From Sulfurisoma sp. (GTDB lineage Bacteria; Pseudomonadota; Gammaproteobacteria; Burkholderiales; Rhodocyclaceae), in NCBI GenBank assembly GCA_030691075.1, contig JAUYFI010000171.1, forward strand, positions 1-35,612: a DNA stretch of 35,612 nucleotides. The letters are read 5' to 3'. Shown here piece by piece: positions 12,613 to 22,317 of the stretch (its first letter is position 1; each line of letters begins with the position of its first letter). The notes beneath the pieces are model-generated. The model had not been told where the DNA came from. It ran no database searches and worked only from the letters and a program-made list of their open reading frames with translations. Position numbers and translations under genes: made by a program.

Positions 12613-14412
12613 TCATTCGACTCCGCCGAGATAGGCTTCCAGAACCGCCGGATCCTGCTGCACCGTTTCCGGCAGGCCCTCGGCGATCTTCTCGCCGAAC
12701 TCCATCACCACCACGCGGTCGGCCAGGCCCATGACAAAGTCCATGTCGTGCTCGACCAGCAGGATACCCATGCCCTCGGCCTTGAGCTTCTTCAGCAGCT
12801 CGGCCAGCGCCTGCTTTTCCAGATAGCGCAGGCCGGCGGCCGGCTCGTCGAGCAGCAGCAGGCAGGGATCGGCCGCCAGGGCACGGGCAATCTCGACGAT
12901 GCGCTGCTGGCCCAGTGCCAGGCTGCCGGCCGGATCGAACATGTAGCCGCCGAGGCCGACACGGTCGATCTGCCGGGCGGCCTCCGCCAGAAGTCGCGCC
13001 TCCTCGGCGCGCTCAAGCCGCAGCGCGGCCGCCACCACGCCCCTGCCGCCACGCAGATGCGTACCGATGGCAACGTTCTCGAGTACCGACATCGCCGGCA
13101 GCAGGCGCACATGCTGGAAGGTACGGCTCATGCCAAGGCGAGCGATGTCGCGCGCGGCCAGGCTATCGATGCGCTCGTCGAGAAAACGGATTTCGCCCGA
13201 CGTCGGACCATCGACGCCCGTAACGCAGTTGAACATGGTGCTTTTTCCCGCGCCGTTGGGGCCGATCAGCGCCAGGATCTCGCCGGCGGCGACCGAGAAG
13301 TTCATGCGGTCGTTGGCGACGAGGCCGCCGAACTTCTTCACCACATTCCTGACCTCGAGCAGTACCGTGCCCACTGCGGGCACCGCGCGCCGCGGCAGGG
13401 AGTCGGCCGCCGGCACCACCCGCACCTCGTCGCCCCGCGGCAGCCAGCGCAGCAGCATGGGCCAGAGGCCGTCGCGGGCGCGCTGCAGCATCACGATCAT
13501 CATCACGCCGAAGACGATCATCTCGAAGTTGCCGGAGGCGCCGAAAATCTGCGGCAACAGGTCCTGCAGCCATTGCTTCATCACCGTGATGACCGCGGCG
13601 CCGACCAGCGCCCCCCAGACATGGGCCGCGCCGCCGATCACCGCCATGAACAGGTACTCGATGCCGATGTGCAGGCCGAACGGCGTCGGGTTGACGAAGC
13701 GCTGCAGGTGAGCGTAGAGCCAGCCCGAAACGCAGGCGTAGAGCGCGGCGATGATGAAGATCACCACCTTGGAGCGCGCGGTGTCGACGCCCATGGCCTC
13801 GGCCATCACCGTGCCGCCCTTGAGGGCGCGTATTGCCCTGCCCTCGCGCGAATCGAGCAGGTTGTGCGTCAGCCAGATGGCGCCGAGCAGCATCAGCCAG
13901 ATCAGGTAGTAATAGTGGCGCGAGTCCTTGAGTTCGAAGCCGAAAACGGCCAGCACCGGGATGCCGGTGATGCCGGTATGGCCGCCGAGGAACTCGACGT
14001 TGCCGAAGAGGAAATAGAGCGAAATGCCCCAGGCGATGGTGCCGAGCGGCAGATAGTGGCCCGATAAGCGCAGCGTCATCCATCCCAGCACAAGAGCTAC
14101 AAGCGCAGTAAGCGCTAACCCCAAGAGCAGCGCCAGCCACGGCGAACCACCCAGCAAGGCCAGCGCGGGCGGCAGGCCCTGGGTCGTCGTCAGCCACGCC
14201 GTGGTATAGGCGCCCAAGCCGACGAAGGCCGCCTGGCCGAAGGACGTGAGTCCGCCGACGCCAGTCAGCAGCACCAGCCCCAGCGCCACCAGCGAATAGA
14301 GGCCGATGTAGTTGAGCAGGGTGACATGGAACTCGGCCAGCGCCAGCGGCGCCAGCGCCAGCAGGGCGAGAAAGATGGCGAGGGCGGCGCCATTGCGTGA
14401 AACCCGGCGCAT
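12613..14412 (-). CDS. livMG: LivM-LivG fusion: ABC importer permease and ATPase in one protein
   Basis: A 599-residue protein joins a LivM-type permease to a LivG-type ATPase. Residues 1 to about 320 are membrane-spanning and include the family segments GLTSFGQAAFVGLGAYT and YLFMAVIGGAAHVWGALVGA. After a linker (about 320-350) the ATPase has Walker A GPNGAGKSTMFN, signature LALGQQRIVEIARALA, Walker B LLLLDEPAAGL and VEHDMDFVMGLADRV, diagnostic for LivG. The signature is LALGQQ in place of LSGGQ, as often in LivG. The start ATG overlaps the livH stop by one base and has GGAGGAG upstream, so translation is coupled. An apparent longer frame running to 15258 overlaps livH and is spurious. Confidence 0.92.
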   Translation of the reverse strand: MRRVSRNGAALAIFLALLALAPLALAEFHVTLLNYIGLYSLVALGLVLLTGVGGLTSFGQAAFVGLGAYTTAWLTTTQGLPPALALLGGSPWLALLLGLALTALVALVLGWMTLRLSGHYLPLGTIAWGISLYFLFGNVEFLGGHTGITGIPVLAVFGFELKDSRHYYYLIWLMLLGAIWLTHNLLDSREGRAIRALKGGTVMAEAMGVDTARSKVVIFIIAALYACVSGWLYAHLQRFVNPTPFGLHIGIEYLFMAVIGGAAHVWGALVGAAVITVMKQWLQDLLPQIFGASGNFEMIVFGVMMIVMLQRARDGLWPMLLRWLPRGDEVRVVPAADSLPRRAVPAVGTVLLEVRNVVKKFGGLVANDRMNFSVAAGEILALIGPNGAGKSTMFNCVTGVDGPTSGEIRFLDERIDSLAARDIARLGMSRTFQHVRLLPAMSVLENVAIGTHLRGGRGVVAAALRLERAEEARLLAEAARQIDRVGLGGYMFDPAGSLALGQQRIVEIARALAADPCLLLLDEPAAGLRYLEKQALAELLKKLKAEGMGILLVEHDMDFVMGLADRVVVMEFGEKIAEGLPETVQQDPAVLEAYLGGVE

Positions 14413-15449
14413 CACTCCTCCTCTTCGACGTGGCGCGTCGTCAGCGAGCGCCACAAGAGCACCGGAATGATCAGGGTGAACACGATCACTTCCTTGAAGG
14501 CGCTGGCGTAGAAGGACGAGAAGGCTTCGAGCAGCCCCACCAGCACCGCGCCGGCGGCCGCCACCGGATAGCTGGCCAGGCCGCCGATGATGGCACCGAC
14601 GAAGCCCTTGAGGCCGATGAGGAAGCCGGTGTCGTAATAGATGGTGGTGATCGGCGCAATCAGGATGCCGGAGAAGGCGCCGATGGCGGCGGCGAGCAGG
14701 AAAGAGAGCTTGCCCGCCATGGTGGTCGAGATGCCCATCAGCCGCGCACCGACGCGATTGATCGCCGTGGCGCGCAGCGCCTTGCCGTAGAGCGTGCGCT
14801 CGAACAGTTGGTAGAGGGTGACGATCAGCACCAGGCTGGCGATCACCACCCAGATCGTCTGGCCGCCTATGGTGAAACCGGCGATTTCGAGATTGCCCTC
14901 GGAGAAGGCCGGCGTGCGCGAGCCCTCGGCGCCGAAGAACAGCAGGCCCAGCCCCACCAGCGTCAGGTGCACCGCCACCGACACGATCAGCAACACCAGC
15001 ACCGAGGCCTCGGCCAGCGGCTGGTAGGCGAGGCGATAGACCATGGGCCCGAGCGGCACCACCACGGCCAGCGCCAGCAGCACCTGCGCCGCCAGCGGCA
15101 GTTCGGCCGGCTTGATCAGCCACAGCAGCGCCGTCAACGCCGCCGGATAGACGATGTTCCAGCCGACGATGCCGGGAATGCGCCGCGCGGTGCCGCGCTT
15201 GACCGCCAGCGCCAGGTCGATGGCAGCGACGGCGATACCCATGCCGAGCAGCAGCCACAGCGTACCCGGCAGCTTGCCGGCCTGCAGGGCGGCCAAGGTC
15301 AGCGCGCCGAAGGCGACGTACTCGCCCTGCGGGATGAAGATCACCCGGGTGACCGCAAACACCAGCACCAGCGCCAGCGCCAGCAGCGCATAGATGGCGC
15401 CATTGGTGATGCCGTCCTGGCCGAGCAGCAGGGCGATCTGGAAATCCAT
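14412..15449 (-). CDS. livH: Branched-chain amino acid ABC transporter permease LivH
   Basis: Inner-membrane permease of the Liv importer, partner of the LivM part of the next gene. The 345-residue protein has about eight hydrophobic segments and the family motifs [21 protein letters not shown] near the N-terminus, [21 protein letters not shown] and [21 protein letters not shown]. It ends in four glutamates. It lies after a hairpin that follows livK. Confidence 0.94.
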   Translation of the reverse strand: MDFQIALLLGQDGITNGAIYALLALALVLVFAVTRVIFIPQGEYVAFGALTLAALQAGKLPGTLWLLLGMGIAVAAIDLALAVKRGTARRIPGIVGWNIVYPAALTALLWLIKPAELPLAAQVLLALAVVVPLGPMVYRLAYQPLAEASVLVLLIVSVAVHLTLVGLGLLFFGAEGSRTPAFSEGNLEIAGFTIGGQTIWVVIASLVLIVTLYQLFERTLYGKALRATAINRVGARLMGISTTMAGKLSFLLAAAIGAFSGILIAPITTIYYDTGFLIGLKGFVGAIIGGLASYPVAAAGAVLVGLLEAFSSFYASAFKEVIVFTLIIPVLLWRSLTTRHVEEEE

Positions 15450-15463
15450 GGATTGAAAATTCC

Positions 15464-15506
15464 TTAAACGAACAAGGGCGCCCTCAAACCCGAGAGCGCC
15501 CTTGTT
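15464..15506 (-). terminator. Hairpin between livK and livH (attenuating terminator)
   Basis: AACAAGGGCGC (15471-15481) and GCGCCCTTGTT (15496-15506) pair perfectly around a 14-base loop; on the minus strand the stem runs into GTTCGTTTAA. A partial terminator here would raise the ratio of binding protein to membrane components, a common arrangement for ABC importers. Confidence 0.65.
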
Positions 15507-15546
15507 CCGGGGGCGGCAAGTATACCGCCCGAGACTGCTTACAACC

Positions 15547-16692
15547 TTACTTCAGCAGCTTCCAGACTCCATTCTCGATCACCACCATGACGCGGGCGCG
15601 CTGGTCGAAGCCGAGGTGATCCTGCGCCGACATGTTGACGATGCCGTGCGACACCGTGACGTCCTTCAGGCCTTCCAGCGCGTCGCGCAGCGCGGCGCGG
15701 AACTCCTTGCTGCCGGGCTTGGCCTTCTTCAGGGCGACCGGGACGGCGTTGGCGAGCAGCAGGCCGGCGTCCCAGGCGTGGGCGCCGAAGGTCGAGGTCG
15801 AGCCCTTGCCGTGGGCGGCCTCGTACTTGGCGACGTAGGCCAGCGCCACCTTCTTGATCGGGTTGCCGTCGGGCAGCTGGCCCGCCACCAGCACCGGGCC
15901 GGCGGGCAGGAAGGTGCCTTCGCAGTCCTTGCCGCAGACGCGCATGAAGTCCATGTTGGCGACGCCATGGGTCTGGTAGAACTTGCCGGTATAGCCCTTC
16001 TCCTTCAACGTCTTCTGCGGCAGCGCGGCCGGCGTGCCGGAACCGGCGATCAGCACGGCGTCAGGCTTGGCCGAGAGGATTTTCAGCACCTGGCCGGTCA
16101 CCGAGGTGTCGGCGCGGTTGTAGCGCTCGTTGGCGACGATCTTGAGCTTGCGCGCCTCGGCGATCTTGGTGAATTCCTGGGACCAGCCCTCGCCGTAGGC
16201 ATCGGCGAAGCCGATGAAGGCGACGGTCTTCACACCGGCATTGGTCATGTGCTCGACGATGGCGGTCGACATCTGCACGTCGTTCTGCGGCGTCTTGAAC
16301 ACCCACTTCACCTTCGGGTTGGCGGGATCGACAATGCGCGCCGAAGCGGCCATCGAGATCATCGGCGTCTCGGCCTCGGCGGCGATGTCGATCATGGCCA
16401 GCGAGTTCGGCGTGATGGTCGAACCGACGATGACATCGACCTTGTTCTCGGAGATGAACTTGCGCGTGTTCTTGACCGCGGTGGTCGTGTCGGAAGCGTC
16501 GTCGAGAATGATGTAGTTGATCTTCTGGCCAGCGATGCTCGTCGGCATCAGGGCGAAGGTGTTCTTTTCGGGAATGCCCAGGCTCGCCGCCGGGCCGGTG
16601 GCCGAGACGTTGACCCCTACCGTGATGTCGGCCCTGGCCACAAGGGCCGCGAGAGCGAGAACGACGCCAACCGCCAGGCTTTTCTTCTGCAT
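15547..16692 (-). CDS. livK: ABC transporter substrate-binding protein, LivK-like
   Basis: Periplasmic receptor of the Liv importer. The 381-residue product has a signal peptide (about 1-21, cleavage after VARA) and the two-lobed type I periplasmic-binding fold, with segments [20 protein letters not shown] and [20 protein letters not shown] in the first lobe and [10 protein letters not shown] at the hinge. The start has a strong GGAGGAG site. The ligand cannot be read from the sequence: this subfamily includes receptors for Leu/Ile/Val and for aromatic or short-chain acids. It lies 31 bases after the upstream permease gene and may be co-transcribed with it. Confidence 0.9.
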   Translation of the reverse strand: MQKKSLAVGVVLALAALVARADITVGVNVSATGPAASLGIPEKNTFALMPTSIAGQKINYIILDDASDTTTAVKNTRKFISENKVDVIVGSTITPNSLAMIDIAAEAETPMISMAASARIVDPANPKVKWVFKTPQNDVQMSTAIVEHMTNAGVKTVAFIGFADAYGEGWSQEFTKIAEARKLKIVANERYNRADTSVTGQVLKILSAKPDAVLIAGSGTPAALPQKTLKEKGYTGKFYQTHGVANMDFMRVCGKDCEGTFLPAGPVLVAGQLPDGNPIKKVALAYVAKYEAAHGKGSTSTFGAHAWDAGLLLANAVPVALKKAKPGSKEFRAALRDALEGLKDVTVSHGIVNMSAQDHLGFDQRARVMVVIENGVWKLLK

Positions 16693-16723
16693 TTATTCCT
16701 CCTCCGGAACGAGTGTCACTGCT

Positions 16724-17479
16724 TCAAAGCGCCGTATCGTAGCCGAATTTCGCGATCAGCACAGCGGTAACGGCCAGAAACACCCAGCGCACGAAACCGC
16801 TGCCGTGGCGCAGGGCCAGACGGCTGCCTGCCATCGCTCCGACGATATTGAATACCGCCATCGCCAGCGCCAGCTGCCACAGCACGTGGCCGGCAGGCGC
16901 GAACCAGGCCAGCGCCGCGAGGTTGGTGCTGAAATTGACCACCTTGGCCGCCGCGGAGGCACGCAGGAAATCGAGGCCGAAGAAGCGGACGAAGGCGAAG
17001 ATCATGAAGCTGCCCGCTCCGGGGCCGAAGAAGCCGTCGTAGAAACCGAGCACGGCCCCGGCCAGCAGCGCCGGTCGCGTCGCGCTGCCGGAAAAAGTCG
17101 GCGCTCGCGACACGGCGCCGAAGTCGCGCTTCATCACCGTGTAGATGAAAACCGCCACCAGTAGCAGCAGGATCAGTGGCCGCAGCAATTCCTTCGGTGC
17201 CAGCGACACCAGCGCCGCGCCGCAGAAAGAGAGGACAAAGGCCGCACCCGCCGCCGGCAACGCCACCTCCCACGGCAGCGTAATGCGCCGGGCGTAGCGC
17301 CAGGCCGCGTTGGCCGTGCCGAAGATCGACGAGCCCTTGTTGGTGCCGAGCACCGTGGCCGGCGCCTCGGCCGGCAGCACGGTCAACAGCGCCGGCACCT
17401 GGATCAGTCCGCCGCCACCCGCGACGGCGTCGACAAAGCCGGCCAGCAACGCCGCCGTCAGCAGAAAAGCGATTTCCAT
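16724..17479 (-). CDS. TauE/SafE (TSUP) family permease
   Basis: A 251-residue membrane protein with about eight helices. The motif AGFVDAVAGGGGLIQVPALL near the N-terminus and its internal repeat GFYDGFFGPGAGSFMIF around residue 150 are the hallmarks of the sulfite exporter TauE/SafE family, whose members move sulfite, sulfoacetate or other organosulfur anions. The exact substrate cannot be told. It is divergent from the c-di-GMP gene, with a gap of about 60 bases, and upstream of livK in the same direction. Confidence 0.88.
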   Translation of the reverse strand: MEIAFLLTAALLAGFVDAVAGGGGLIQVPALLTVLPAEAPATVLGTNKGSSIFGTANAAWRYARRITLPWEVALPAAGAAFVLSFCGAALVSLAPKELLRPLILLLLVAVFIYTVMKRDFGAVSRAPTFSGSATRPALLAGAVLGFYDGFFGPGAGSFMIFAFVRFFGLDFLRASAAAKVVNFSTNLAALAWFAPAGHVLWQLALAMAVFNIVGAMAGSRLALRHGSGFVRWVFLAVTAVLIAKFGYDTAL

Positions 17480-17541
17480 ATACTTGACCTATCGCATTAT
17501 TCTTGCCGGCCGCCCCAACGATGCTATTCTACTTTAGCAAT

Positions 17542-20500
17542 ATGCTTACCTCCACAACCCCACCCGTGTCCGATCTGCTGACGCTCGCCGAAATGATGTC
17601 GCGCCATACCGTCAGCGTGGCGCCGGACTGCCCGCTGGCGGAGGCTGCGGCGCGGATGGCGGAGCTCTCCATTTCCTCCATCCTCGTCATCGAGGGTCGC
17701 GCCCTGCGCGGCATCGTCACCGAGCACGACCTGCTGCACGCCCTGCGCGGCCACACGACGCCGGCGACACCCGTCTCCGCCATCATGAGCGCGCCAGTAC
17801 TCACCGCCCACCACTCCCTCGGCTATCGCGAAGCCTACCAGCTTGCCAGCGGCAACGGCGTGCGCCATCTCGTCGTCGTCGACGACGCCGGCGAGCCGAT
17901 CGGCATCGTCACCCACACCGACTTCCGCCAGCGCCTCGGCCTCGGCCCCTTCCCGCGGCCGATCGGCCTGGAAACGCTCAACGATGCGCCGGCCGCCGCG
18001 CAGTACGCCGACGAGCAGCAACAGCGCGGCAACCTCGACGCGGTCTTCGCCGCGCTGACCGAACTGGTATTCGTGCTCGACACCGACACGCGCCTGCTCC
18101 ATGTCAACCCCGCCGTCACCCGGCTGCTCGGCTACACCGAGGCCGAATTGATCGGCCGGCCGGCGGTCGACGTCCACCCCGCCGACCACCGCGACGAGGC
18201 GCGCGCCACGCTCGCCGGCATGCTGGCGGGCACGGTCGACACCTGCCTGATTCCGCTGATTGCGCGCGACGGCACCGAGATCGCGGTGGAAACACGCATC
18301 GGCCACGGCAGCTGGGACGGCCGCCCGGCGCTGATCGCCGTCGCGCGCGACATCCGCGCCCGCGTCGCCGCCGAAAGCAAGCTGCGCCAGTTATCCACCG
18401 CCGTCGAGCAGAGCCCACTCACCATCATCATCACCGACACCGAAGGCAACATCGAATACGCCAACTCGCACTTCGAACTTGTTACCGGTTACCGCCGCGA
18501 GGAGATGCTGGGCCAGAACCCGCGCCTGCTGCAATCCGGCGAAACCCCGCTCGCCACCTACCAGGCGCTGTGGGCCGCCATCACCGCCGGCAAGACCTGG
18601 CGCGGCGAGCTCAAGAACCGGCGCAAGGACGGCAGCTTCTACTGGGAAAGCGCCGTGATCTCGCCGGTGCAGGACAGCCGCGGCGCCATCACCAACTACC
18701 TCGCCATCAAGCAGGACGTCACCGCCCAGCGCGCCGCCGAGGAGCGGCTGCGACTCGCCGCCAGCGTCTTCGAGCACGCTCACGAAGGCATCGTCATCAC
18801 CGACCCGAACGGTGCCATCGTCGAGGTCAATAATGCGTTCTCCGATCTGACCGGCTACGCCCGCGAGGAGGTGCTGGGCCGGAACCCCAGCCTGCTCCAG
18901 TCCGACCAGCAGACCCCGGAGTTCTACGCCGCGATGTGGCAGACGCTGCTGCGGCAGGGCTACTGGCGCGGCGAGCTGTGGAACCGCCGCAAGAACGGCG
19001 AACTCTTCGCCGAACTGCTGACCATCACCGCCGTGCGCTCCCCCGACGGAACGCTCAGCCACTATGTCGGCATCTTCTCCGACATCACCCAGATCAAGCA
19101 GCACCAGCAGCGGCTCGAGTACCTGGCCCACTACGACCCGTTGACCCAGCTGCCCAACCGCGCACTGCTGGCCGACCGCATCCAGCAGGCGCTGGCCCAC
19201 ACCCTGCGCTCGGGCGACCTGCTCGCCGTCTGTTATCTCGACCTCGACGCCTTCAAGCCGGTGAACGACACCCACGGCCACGAAGCCGGCGACCAGCTGC
19301 TGATCGAGATCGCCAGCCGCCTCAAGAGCGCCCTGCGCGGCGGCGACACCGTGGCGCGGCTGGGCGGCGACGAATTCGTGCTGCTGCTGGGCGACCTTGC
19401 CAGCATCGAGGAAGGCGAGCAGGCGCTGACGCGGCTACTCGGGCTCATCGCCGCGCCGCTGACCATCGCCGGCCATGAGATCGCCGTGTCGGCCAGCATC
19501 GGCCTCACCCTCTTTCCGCTCGACCACGCCGACGCCGACACCCTGCTGCGCCACGCCGACCAGGCCATGTATGTGGCCAAGCAGTCCGGACGCAACCGCT
19601 TTCACCTGTTCGACACCGAGCACGACCGCCGCGTCCGCAGCCACCACGAGGCCTTCTCGCGCATCGAGGCGGCGCTGGCGGCGGGCGAGTTCTGCCTGTA
19701 TTTCCAGCCCCAGGTCGACATGCGGCTCGGCGCGGTGATCGGCGCCGAGGCGCTGATTCGCTGGCAACACCCGGAACGCGGCCTGGTGCCACCGGGCGAA
19801 TTCCTGCCGCTGATCGAGAACACCGAGCTCGACATCGCGCTCGGCGAATGGGTGCTCGAAACAGCGCTGCGCCAGATGGAAGCCTGGCAGGCCAACGGCT
19901 TCGCGCTCAAGATCAGCGTGAACATTTCCGCCCACCACCTGCAGGGCGAGAATTTCACGTCCCACCTGCAGGCGCTGCGGCAGCGCCATGCCAGCATCGC
20001 CCACGGCCAACTCGAACTCGAGGTGCTGGAAACCGCCGCGCTGCAGGACATGGGGCGCGTCTCGCGCGTCATCGACGAGTGTCGCCAGCTGGGGCTGTCC
20101 TTCTCGCTCGACGACTTCGGCACCGGCTATTCATCCCTGACCTACTTCCGCCGCCTGTCCGCCGACACCCTCAAGATCGACCAATCCTTCGTCCGCGACA
20201 TGCTCGACGACGCCGACGACCTCGCCATCGTCGAAGGCATCATCGGGCTGACCCGCGCCTTTAACCGCTCGGTCATCGCCGAGGGCGTCGAAACCGCCGA
20301 GCACGGCCTGCTCCTGCTGCAACTCGGCTGCGACCTGGCCCAGGGCTATGGCATCGCGCGGCCGATGCCGGCGGCCGACCTGCCGGGCTGGATCGCCCGG
20401 TTCCGCCCCGACCCCCTGTGGGAGATCTGCAGCGGCTTCAACTGGCGGCGCGAGGATCTGCCCATGCTGACCGCCGAAACCGAGCACAGGCGCTGGATCG

Positions 20501-20805
20501 ATCGCCTCTCGGCCTGCGTCGAGCGCGGCGAGTCCGCCGGCGTGCCGAACCTCGACCACCACGCCTGCCGCTTCGGCCGCTGGTACGAAAGCCACGGCCG
20601 CGAGCGCTACGGCGGCATCGACGACTACGCCGACATCGGGTTGATCCACGAACAGGTGCACGCCCGCGGCGCCGAACTGATGGCGCTGGTCGCCGCCGGC
20701 CGCGGCGGCGAGGCCAAGGCACGCCTGCCCGAGCTCCACGGCCTGCGCGACCGCCTGCTCGACCGGCTCTATACCGTCCAGGCCACGGTGCTGATGGGCG
20801 ACTGA
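17542..20805 (+). CDS. CBS-PAS-GGDEF-EAL-CZB c-di-GMP turnover protein
   Basis: A cytoplasmic multi-sensor enzyme of about 1087 residues. In order: two CBS motifs (about 10-135), three PAS domains (about 165-275, 285-405, 410-530), GGDEF, EAL, and a C-terminal CZB zinc-binding domain. The cyclase motif GGDEF is at 608-612 with an intact product-inhibition site RGGD (599-602). The phosphodiesterase has EAL at 736-738, SVNISAHH, DDFGTGYSS, LKIDQSF and AEGVET, so both activities look intact. The CZB has His982, CRFGRW (Cys1009) and HEQVH (His1036, His1040), the usual zinc ligands. No membrane segment is seen. The start is uncertain: TTG 17503 and ATG 17521 are also in frame and none has a ribosome site. 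An extended -10 (TGCTATTCT, 17522-17530) with TTGCCG 16 bases upstream would give a nearly leaderless mRNA from 17542. Confidence 0.9.
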   Translation: MLTSTTPPVSDLLTLAEMMSRHTVSVAPDCPLAEAAARMAELSISSILVIEGRALRGIVTEHDLLHALRGHTTPATPVSAIMSAPVLTAHHSLGYREAYQLASGNGVRHLVVVDDAGEPIGIVTHTDFRQRLGLGPFPRPIGLETLNDAPAAAQYADEQQQRGNLDAVFAALTELVFVLDTDTRLLHVNPAVTRLLGYTEAELIGRPAVDVHPADHRDEARATLAGMLAGTVDTCLIPLIARDGTEIAVETRIGHGSWDGRPALIAVARDIRARVAAESKLRQLSTAVEQSPLTIIITDTEGNIEYANSHFELVTGYRREEMLGQNPRLLQSGETPLATYQALWAAITAGKTWRGELKNRRKDGSFYWESAVISPVQDSRGAITNYLAIKQDVTAQRAAEERLRLAASVFEHAHEGIVITDPNGAIVEVNNAFSDLTGYAREEVLGRNPSLLQSDQQTPEFYAAMWQTLLRQGYWRGELWNRRKNGELFAELLTITAVRSPDGTLSHYVGIFSDITQIKQHQQRLEYLAHYDPLTQLPNRALLADRIQQALAHTLRSGDLLAVCYLDLDAFKPVNDTHGHEAGDQLLIEIASRLKSALRGGDTVARLGGDEFVLLLGDLASIEEGEQALTRLLGLIAAPLTIAGHEIAVSASIGLTLFPLDHADADTLLRHADQAMYVAKQSGRNRFHLFDTEHDRRVRSHHEAFSRIEAALAAGEFCLYFQPQVDMRLGAVIGAEALIRWQHPERGLVPPGEFLPLIENTELDIALGEWVLETALRQMEAWQANGFALKISVNISAHHLQGENFTSHLQALRQRHASIAHGQLELEVLETAALQDMGRVSRVIDECRQLGLSFSLDDFGTGYSSLTYFRRLSADTLKIDQSFVRDMLDDADDLAIVEGIIGLTRAFNRSVIAEGVETAEHGLLLLQLGCDLAQGYGIARPMPAADLPGWIARFRPDPLWEICSGFNWRREDLPMLTAETEHRRWIDRLSACVERGESAGVPNLDHHACRFGRWYESHGRERYGGIDDYADIGLIHEQVHARGAELMALVAAGRGGEAKARLPELHGLRDRLLDRLYTVQATVLMGD

Positions 20806-20844
20806 CGCCCAGGCGCGCACGAATCGCGCGGCAAGCGCGGCTCG

Positions 20845-22215
20845 CTATTTTCCGATGCAGAAGCGCGAAAAGATCACGCCGAGCAGGTCGTCCGACGTGA
20901 ATTCGCCGGTGATCGAGGCCAGCGCTTCCTGTGCCAGGCGCAGTTCCTCGGCGCAGAGTTCGAGTTGGCATAATTGCCGTTCCGCCAGCGCCGACTTTTC
21001 GGCGGCGACATTGAGCGCTTCCAGATGACGCTCGCGGGCGAGGATCACATCCTCGCCGTGACCGACCCAGCCGGCCACGCGCAGCAGTTCGTCGTGGAGC
21101 AGACCGATGCCCTCGCCCGTCTTCGCCGACAGCCGCAGATGGACCTGGCCCGCGCGCGCCGCATCCTCGAAACGTGCGGGTGCGATGCCGGCCAGATCGC
21201 ACTTGTTCTCGACCACGAGGCGCTCGATGCCCGCCGGCAGCCGCGCGGCGATCGCGTGGTCGGCGGGAGTGACGCCGGCGCGGGCATCGACGATCTGCAG
21301 CACCACATCGGCCCGCGCAATCTCCTGCCAGGTGCGCTCGATGCCGATCTTCTCGATCGCGTCCTCCGTTTCGCGCAGGCCGGCGGTGTCGATCACATGC
21401 AGGGGGATGCCCTCGACGTGGATGGTCTCGCGCAGGGCATCGCGCGTGGTGCCGGGAACCTCGGTGACGATGGCGCGCTCCTCGCCGGCCAGCCGGTTGA
21501 GCAGCGAACTCTTGCCGACATTGGGCAGACCGGCCAGCACCACATGCAGGCCCGTGCGCAGCATGGCGCCCTGCCGCGCCCTGCCCTGCAAGGCCGCGAT
21601 GTCGGCGCGCAGTTGCGCCAGCCGCGCGGCGGCGTCGATATCGCGCAGCAGTTGGTCGGCGTCGATCTCCTCGTCGGGAAAGTCGAGCGTGGCCTCGACC
21701 AGCATGCGCAATTCCGTCAGCCGCGCGACGATGCCATGGACAGCTTGGGAAAACTCGCCCGAGAGCGAGCGCAGGGCGGAACGCGCCGCCTGCGCCGTGG
21801 ATGCCTCGATCAAGTCCGCCACGGCCTCGGCCTGGGCCAGGTCGAGCTTGTCGTTGAGGAAGGCACGGCGGGTGAATTCGCCCGGCTCGGCCAGGCGCGC
21901 GCCGAGCTCGATTGCGCGCGCCAGCAGCAACTGCATCACCACCGGCCCGCCGTGGCCCTGCAACTCGAGCACGTCCTCGCCGGTGAAGGAATGCGGCGCG
22001 GCAAAATAAAGCAGGATGCCGCGGTCGATGGCGATGCCGTCGGCCGCCAGAAAGTCGGCGCTGGCGGCACGGCGGGGATGAATGGCATCGGGCGCCTTGC
22101 CGGTCAGCGCGGCGGCGAAAGGCAGCAACTCGCTGCCCGAGACCCGTACCACGCCGATGCCACCGCGCCCCGGCGCCGTGGCAATGGCGGCGATAGTGTC
22201 AGTAAACGGAGTCAT
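20845..22215 (-). CDS. mnmE: tRNA modification GTPase MnmE
   Basis: GTPase partner of MnmG in U34 tRNA modification. The 456-residue protein has the N-terminal formyl-THF-binding domain ([22 protein letters not shown]), a helical domain, and a GTPase domain with G1 GLPNVGKSS at 229-237, G3 DTAGLRE and G4 NKCD. It ends in FCIGK, the invariant C-terminus carrying the catalytic cysteine. It is the last gene of the rpmH-rnpA-yidD-yidC-mnmE cluster. Confidence 0.97.
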   Translation of the reverse strand: MTPFTDTIAAIATAPGRGGIGVVRVSGSELLPFAAALTGKAPDAIHPRRAASADFLAADGIAIDRGILLYFAAPHSFTGEDVLELQGHGGPVVMQLLLARAIELGARLAEPGEFTRRAFLNDKLDLAQAEAVADLIEASTAQAARSALRSLSGEFSQAVHGIVARLTELRMLVEATLDFPDEEIDADQLLRDIDAAARLAQLRADIAALQGRARQGAMLRTGLHVVLAGLPNVGKSSLLNRLAGEERAIVTEVPGTTRDALRETIHVEGIPLHVIDTAGLRETEDAIEKIGIERTWQEIARADVVLQIVDARAGVTPADHAIAARLPAGIERLVVENKCDLAGIAPARFEDAARAGQVHLRLSAKTGEGIGLLHDELLRVAGWVGHGEDVILARERHLEALNVAAEKSALAERQLCQLELCAEELRLAQEALASITGEFTSDDLLGVIFSRFCIGK

Positions 22216-22317
22216 CTTGCAACCCGCTCAGCGGCTCAATGAGCACTCCCCGTGACATTCGAGCGCGGCGAGCAAGCGGGCTTCCCCCCCGCGACGGAGG
22301 ACCGAGGGGGGTGAGCC
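22216..22317. other. mnmE-yidC spacer with C/G-run hairpin
   Basis: About 100 bases with no gene. A run of seven C (22284-22290) and a run of six G about 17 bases later can pair to a hairpin just after the yidC stop. There is no U-rich tail, so termination is doubtful. It is not the same sequence as the livMG-livF spacer, though similar in style. Confidence 0.35.

Noticed and set aside
12613..15258. 881-codon version of the LivM-LivG frame
   Set aside because: The first 282 codons overlap livH in another frame and give a non-natural Arg/Gly/Ala-rich sequence; the ATG at 14412 with GGAGGAG is the real start.
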